Origin: an uncultured Prevotella sp.
GTDB taxonomy: Bacteria > Bacteroidota > Bacteroidia > Bacteroidales > Bacteroidaceae
DNA length: 64,000 bases
Reading direction: 5' to 3'
Assembly (NCBI GenBank): GCA_947169185.1
Contig: CAMVOS010000004.1
Coordinates: 32,660 to 96,659, forward strand
Positions 59,385-64,000 of this stretch are shown here, piece by piece; the first letter of the stretch is position 1, and each line of letters opens with the position of its first letter. Position numbers and translations under genes: made by a program. The notes beneath the pieces were generated by a model. It was not told where the DNA came from, ran no database searches, and saw nothing but the letters and a program-made list of their open reading frames with translations.

Positions 59385-60545
59385 ATGAAAATGAAGAAAT
59401 TGATGATGCTTGCAGCCGTTGCTGCAACGCTGGTGTCTTGCGGTGGTGGCGGTGGCCGTCCACAGTTCGGCGACAATGAGTTTCCCGTATTGGCTGTAGG
59501 AACGTCGAGTGCCGATATGCAGAGCACGTATCCTGCTACCATCAAGGGTGTACAGGATGTTGAAATCCGTCCGAAGGCTACGGGTTTCATTATGCAGATC
59601 AATGTGAAGGAAGGTCAGACGGTGGGTGCCGGACAGGTGCTCTTCGTGATTGATAACGAGACGGCCCAACAGCAGGTCCGTCAGGCCCAGGCTGCCGTGA
59701 ATACGGCTCAGCAACAGTGTAATACTGCCAAGCTGACCTATGAGAACTCTAAGAAGTTGCATGAAAACCGTGTCATTGGCGATTATGAACTGCAGACTTC
59801 GCAGAACTCTTACGAGGTGGCCCAGGCTCAGTTGGCTCAGGCTCAGGCAGGTCTTGCATCGGCTCGTGAGGCTCTGAGCTATTGCTACGTCAAGAGCCCT
59901 GCCGCAGGTATAGTAGGTACGCTGCCCTTCAAGAAAGGTGCATTGGTAAGTGCTTCTAATGTGCTGACAACGGTGTCGAACAACTCGTCGATGGAGGTGT
60001 ACTTCTCTGTAACGGAGAAGGCTGCCATGCAGTTACAGGCTGCCGGACTGCAGTCGCTTCCCAGCGTGAAGCTGCAGCTGGCTGACGGCAGCACATACGG
60101 TCATGAGGGTAAGGTGACGAAGATGAGTGGTGTCATCGACCAGGCTACTGGTTCGGTACAGCTGATAGCACTGTTTCAGAACCCCGAGCGTCTGTTGAAG
60201 AGTGGTGGTGCCGGTACGATTGTCATTCCACGTCAGGCTACTGATGCCATCATTATTCCTCAAGCTGCTGTCAGTGAGGTTCAGGACAAGAAGTTCATCT
60301 ATCTCCTGGGTAGCGACAATAAGGTGAAATACAGCGAGATCAAGGTTGATGCTCAGAACGATGGTAAAAACTACATCGTCACTGAGGGCTTGAAAGCTGG
60401 TGACAAGTATGTGACCAACGGTATCACCAAGTTGACTGACGGCATGGAGATCAAGCCTATTACGCCAGAGCGCTATCAGCAGAAGATAGCCGAGCAGGCC
60501 AAGGCCATGACGGCTGGCGATATTGTTGGCGCGATGAAGAAATAA
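59385..60545 (+). CDS. RND efflux periplasmic adaptor (membrane fusion lipoprotein)
   Basis: 386 residues. Lipobox LVSC near residue 19, lipoyl/hairpin region (IRPKATGFIMQINVKEGQTVGAGQVLFVID), an alpha-helical hairpin rich in Gln/Ala repeats (about 95-165), beta-barrel and membrane-proximal domains. It links the inner-membrane pump to the outer-membrane channel, as in AcrA/MexA. First gene of a three-gene pump operon. ATG 59385 or 59391. Confidence 0.95.
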   Translation: MKMKKLMMLAAVAATLVSCGGGGGRPQFGDNEFPVLAVGTSSADMQSTYPATIKGVQDVEIRPKATGFIMQINVKEGQTVGAGQVLFVIDNETAQQQVRQAQAAVNTAQQQCNTAKLTYENSKKLHENRVIGDYELQTSQNSYEVAQAQLAQAQAGLASAREALSYCYVKSPAAGIVGTLPFKKGALVSASNVLTTVSNNSSMEVYFSVTEKAAMQLQAAGLQSLPSVKLQLADGSTYGHEGKVTKMSGVIDQATGSVQLIALFQNPERLLKSGGAGTIVIPRQATDAIIIPQAAVSEVQDKKFIYLLGSDNKVKYSEIKVDAQNDGKNYIVTEGLKAGDKYVTNGITKLTDGMEIKPITPERYQQKIAEQAKAMTAGDIVGAMKK

Positions 60546-60550
60546 TTCAC

Positions 60551-60578
60551 AATGCTTAATGCATAATGCTTAATGCTT
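60551..60578. repeat. Heptamer array (AATGCTT)x4 in the efflux operon
   Basis: AATGCTT, AATGCAT, AATGCTT, AATGCTT directly after the adaptor stop. It is the reverse complement of the array at 60617. Confidence 0.95.
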
Positions 60579-60616
60579 AATTGGCTGCGCCACGTATAGC
60601 ATTGCATTATGAAAAC

Positions 60617-60644
60617 ATTAAGCATTAAGCATTAAGAATTAAGC
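60617..60644. repeat. Heptamer array (ATTAAGC)x4, inverted partner
   Basis: ATTAAGC, ATTAAGC, ATTAAGA, ATTAAGC just before the pump gene. With 60551-60578 it forms an inverted repeat around a 38-base spacer. Confidence 0.95.
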
Positions 60645-60653
60645 ATTAAAGAT

Positions 60654-63600
60654 ATGACTTTTACAAATTTTATTAAGCGCCCGGTATTGTCGACGGTGAT
60701 ATCTATTCTCATCGTGCTGCTGGGTTTCATTGGATTGGTATCGCTGCCTATCGAGCAGTATCCCAACATCGCGCCTCCTACGGTAGCGGTGTGGACCAGC
60801 TATCCGGGTGCTGACGCTGAGACGGTGAAGAACTCAGTCATCACGCCGTTGGAAGAGAGCATCAACGGTGTGGAAGGTATGGACTATATCTCGTCTACCG
60901 CCGGTGCTGGTTCGGCACAAATCAATGTGCTGTTCCGCCAGGGCATGAACCCTGATATGTGTGCCGTCAACGTGCAGAACCGTGTGCAGCAGGCTCAGGC
61001 CTTGTTGCCTGCCGAGGTGACCCGTATCGGTGTGACGGTGCAGAAGCGTCAGACCTCCCAGGTGCTGATGTTTACGTTGACCAGTGACGGTCGTTACGAC
61101 GACGAGTTCCTGACGAACTATAACAACATCAATATTATTCCGGCTATCAAGCGTATTCAGGGTGTGGGTGACGTTCAGTCGCCAGGTCTGAAGACCTACG
61201 CCATGCGTATTTGGCTGAAGCCCGAGGTGATGAAGCAGTACAACCTGATGCCTTCTGACATTGCGAATGTGCTGGCCGAGCAGAATATTGAGGCTGCGCC
61301 CGGTACGTTCGGCGACCAGGCTGACGTGGCTTACGAGTACTCGATGCGCTATACCGGACGTCTGAAGAGTGCCGAGGAGTTCGGCAACATCATCATCTCC
61401 AGCGATGTCAACGGACAGACGCTGAAGTTGAAGGACGTGGCACGCATCGAATTGGGCGGTCAGCAGTATTCCGTATCGATGAAGAACAACAACATTCCGT
61501 CGGTGCTGGGTATGGTGCAGCAGATTGCCGGTTCGAACGCCAACGAAATTGCCAAGCAGGTGAAAGCCGAGCTCGAGGAGCAGGCCAAACTGTTCCCTCC
61601 GGGCATGACCTATAAGATAAACTACGACGTCACGGAGTTCCTCTATGCGTCTATCGAAGAGGTGGTGTTCACCCTGTTCTTCACGCTGATACTGGTGTTC
61701 ATCGTGATTTACGTCTTCCTGCAGGACTGGCGCTCGACGCTGATTCCTCTGATTGCCGTGCCAGTGTCGCTGGTAGGTACGTTCTTCTTCCTGTCGGTAT
61801 TCGGATTCTCTATCAACCTGCTGACGCTGTCGGCCTTGCTGCTGGCTATTGCCATTGTGGTGGACGACGCCATTGTGGTCGTCGAGGCTGTGCATGCCAA
61901 GCTGGACCAGGGATATAAGTCGACGCTGACGGCCTCTATCGACGCCATGAACGAGATTTCGGGCGCTATCATCTCTATCACGTTGGTGATGGCCTCGGTG
62001 TTCATCCCCGTATCGTTCATTGGCGGTACGTCAGGTTCGTTCTATCGCGAGTTTGGTGTGACGATGGCTGTGTCCATCTTCATCTCGGCTCTGAACGCCT
62101 TGACGCTGTCACCCGCCCTGTGTGCCATCTTCTTGAAGCCCCACGACAAAGAGGGCCACGAGCGGAAGCTGTCGCGTGTCGACCGTTTCCACATGGCTTT
62201 CAATACGGCTTATGACAAGGTATTGGGCAAATATAAAGGTTCTGTCGAGAAACTGGTACGCAAACCCATTCTGATTCTGCTGACGGTAGTCATTGGTATA
62301 GCCGTGCTGGCTACGACGATGTTCACCGCTAAGTCAGGTCTGGTGCCTGACGAGGATACCGGTACCATCTTCTGTACCGTTTCCATGCCGCCTGCAACCT
62401 CCGTGTCGCGTACCAAGCAGATTATCAGTCAGGTAGACTCTATTCTTGGTGCCGACCCAGCCATCCAGAGCCGTGAGCAGATTCAGGGTTATAACTTCAT
62501 TGCCGGTTCGGGTTCCGACCAGGCTACGTTCATCATCAAGCTGAAGCCGTTTGCCGAGCGTCAGAAGGGATTCTTCTGGAAACTCAGCGGACTGTGGCAG
62601 GGCGACGGTATCTACCGCTTCTTCCTGAATCCTTATGAGTCGACGGGAGTTATTGCCCAGATATTCATCAAGACAGCCCATATCAAGGATGCTCAGATTC
62701 TGGCTTTCGCACCGCCTATGATTCCCGGTTTCTCGGCCAACTCTGGTGTGTCGATAGTGATGCAGGACCGTACTGGTGGTTCGCTGGACAAGTTCTTCGG
62801 CGTTGTCAAGGACTATCTGGCCGAGCTGAACAAGCGTCCTGAGTTCCAGACGGCCCAGACGTCGTACAACCCCAACTATCCGCAGTACATGCTTTACATG
62901 GATGTGGCCAAGTGTAAGCAGGCAGGTGTGTCGCCCGCTACCGTGCTCAGCACGCTGCAGGGTTACTATGGCGGATTGTACGCCTCGAACTTCAATGCCT
63001 ACGGCAAGCTCTACCGTGTGATGATTCAGGGTTCGCCCGAGACGCGCATGACGCCCGAGTCGCTTAATAGTATATATGTACGCACGCCCGGAGGCATGGC
63101 TCCTGCTCAGGAATTCTGCCGCATGGAACGTGTGTATGGTCCGTCGAACATCAACCGCTTCAACCTGTTCACCAGTATCAACGTGACGGCGACGGTGGCC
63201 AACGGCTACTCGACGGGTGAGGCCATCCAGGCTGCCCAGGAGGTGGCTGCCGACGTGCTGCCACAGGGTTATACCTACGAGTATCAGGGTCTGACGCGTG
63301 AGGAGGCCAAGTCTTCGAACACCACAGCCATCATCTTCGTGCTGTGTTTCATCTTCATCTACCTGATTCTGTCGGCACAGTACGAGTCGTATCTGCTGCC
63401 GCTGTCAGTAGTGCTCTCCGTACCCTTCGGACTGGCTGGCTGCTTCCTCTTCACGATGATATTCGGTCACGCTAACGACATCTACATGCAGATTTCGCTC
63501 ATCATGCTGATTGGTCTGTTGGCCAAGAACGCCATCCTGATTGTACAGTTCGCCTTGGAGCGCCGTCAGACAGGTATGGCCATCTCGTGGTCGGCTGTGC

Positions 63601-63911
63601 TGGGTGCTGCCGCTCGTCTGCGTCCTATCTTGATGACCTCGTTAGCAATGGTTATCGGTCTGTTGCCGATGATGTTCGCCTCGGGTGTGGGTAAGAATGG
63701 TAACCAGACACTGGGTGCCGCTGCCGTTGGTGGTATGTTGATTGGTACACTGTTGCAGCTCTTCGTCGTTCCTACGCTGTTTGTGATTTTCCAGACGCTG
63801 CAGGAGAAGTTCACACCGTTGAAGTTCGACGATGAGGAGAACGAGGAGGTAACTGCTGAGTTGGAGCAGTATGCACATGCGGAACCCGTAACTTATGATT
63901 TGGAGAAATAA
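60654..63911 (+). CDS. RND efflux permease (AcrB/HAE1 type)
   Basis: 1085 residues, a proton-driven multidrug pump of the inner membrane. It starts FTNFIKRPVLSTVISILIVLLGFIGLVSLPIEQYPNIAPP, with the typical first helix. The proton-relay Asp pair lies in TM4 (LAIAIVVDDAIVVVEAVHAKLD). It has two large periplasmic loops and a second membrane half (IFVLCFIFIYLILSAQYES, IGLLAKNAILIVQFALERR). A short acidic cytoplasmic tail follows. Substrates cannot be inferred. Confidence 0.97.
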   Translation: MTFTNFIKRPVLSTVISILIVLLGFIGLVSLPIEQYPNIAPPTVAVWTSYPGADAETVKNSVITPLEESINGVEGMDYISSTAGAGSAQINVLFRQGMNPDMCAVNVQNRVQQAQALLPAEVTRIGVTVQKRQTSQVLMFTLTSDGRYDDEFLTNYNNINIIPAIKRIQGVGDVQSPGLKTYAMRIWLKPEVMKQYNLMPSDIANVLAEQNIEAAPGTFGDQADVAYEYSMRYTGRLKSAEEFGNIIISSDVNGQTLKLKDVARIELGGQQYSVSMKNNNIPSVLGMVQQIAGSNANEIAKQVKAELEEQAKLFPPGMTYKINYDVTEFLYASIEEVVFTLFFTLILVFIVIYVFLQDWRSTLIPLIAVPVSLVGTFFFLSVFGFSINLLTLSALLLAIAIVVDDAIVVVEAVHAKLDQGYKSTLTASIDAMNEISGAIISITLVMASVFIPVSFIGGTSGSFYREFGVTMAVSIFISALNALTLSPALCAIFLKPHDKEGHERKLSRVDRFHMAFNTAYDKVLGKYKGSVEKLVRKPILILLTVVIGIAVLATTMFTAKSGLVPDEDTGTIFCTVSMPPATSVSRTKQIISQVDSILGADPAIQSREQIQGYNFIAGSGSDQATFIIKLKPFAERQKGFFWKLSGLWQGDGIYRFFLNPYESTGVIAQIFIKTAHIKDAQILAFAPPMIPGFSANSGVSIVMQDRTGGSLDKFFGVVKDYLAELNKRPEFQTAQTSYNPNYPQYMLYMDVAKCKQAGVSPATVLSTLQGYYGGLYASNFNAYGKLYRVMIQGSPETRMTPESLNSIYVRTPGGMAPAQEFCRMERVYGPSNINRFNLFTSINVTATVANGYSTGEAIQAAQEVAADVLPQGYTYEYQGLTREEAKSSNTTAIIFVLCFIFIYLILSAQYESYLLPLSVVLSVPFGLAGCFLFTMIFGHANDIYMQISLIMLIGLLAKNAILIVQFALERRQTGMAISWSAVLGAAARLRPILMTSLAMVIGLLPMMFASGVGKNGNQTLGAAAVGGMLIGTLLQLFVVPTLFVIFQTLQEKFTPLKFDDEENEEVTAELEQYAHAEPVTYDLEK

Positions 63912-63917
63912 ACGACT

Positions 63918-64000
63918 ATGAAGAAGATAATGTTATTTGCTGCCGCTACGCTGCTGATGGGCAGTTGCGGTGTATATAATAAGTACGAGCGTCCTGACGT
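63918..64000 (+). CDS. Outer-membrane efflux lipoprotein, TolC/OprM type (cut by window edge)
   Basis: Only 27 codons are visible: signal peptide KKIMLFAAATLLMGSC with lipobox, then GVYNKYERPDV, as at the start of NodT/OprM-type outer-membrane channels. Six bases after the permease stop, as expected for the third gene of an RND operon. Confidence 0.85.
   Translation, partial: MKKIMLFAAATLLMGSCGVYNKYERPD

Overview
The window reads as chromosome of a Bacteroidales bacterium, most likely Prevotella or a close relative. The evidence is the recurrent Bacteroidetes -7 promoter element TAnnTTTG ahead of many genes, AT-rich leaders without Shine-Dalgarno sequences, a PorQ-like type IX secretion protein, a 'smalltalk' micro-protein next to an HU-like protein, and a set of secreted pectin-degrading enzymes. 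Genus is inferred from gene content; no 16S gene is present.

Layout. 1-9.8 kb holds housekeeping genes: alaS (cut by the left edge), rmuC-guanine deaminase-lipoprotein, a Kv-type channel, an SGNH hydrolase, a TSCPD protein and dnaK with a sigma-54-like promoter. 10-14.2 kb holds a GLUG-repeat surface protein and two tandem paralogous lipoproteins. 14.2-17.3 kb holds recA, a carboxynorspermidine synthase-like dehydrogenase and a conserved unknown. 17.4-23.4 kb holds a secreted protein, a fused pectate lyase/pectin methylesterase and a second PL1 lyase. mnmA, a thioester-less alpha-2-macroglobulin with a DUF1573 partner, meaB and ispH follow. Two PL9-like lyases lie at 33.4-37.9 kb. Then come cmk, porQ, a TonB-like protein, a polyprenyl synthase and tatD, ending at tRNA-Ser(GGA) at 42.3 kb.

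From the tRNA to about 59.2 kb is an accessory island. The tRNA 3' end is repeated in tandem. A phage-like lysozyme, a DUF3987 helicase/primase and small genes follow, then a two-gene unknown module, then an AT-rich one-strand run of about a dozen mostly unrecognised small membrane, lipo- and WG-repeat proteins containing gene fragments. It ends with the HU-like/smalltalk pair. GC-rich octamer arrays bracket the run. An RND efflux operon closes the window, its third gene cut by the right edge.

The most unusual feature is not a gene. Short arrays of about four copies of a 7-, 8- or 9-base word (once 21 bases) occur at some 17 places. They sit between genes and also in frame inside conserved proteins (AlaRS, saccharopine-dehydrogenase-like protein, alpha-2-macroglobulin, IspH, TatD). 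Two pairs form large inverted repeats. I know of no element family that explains them.
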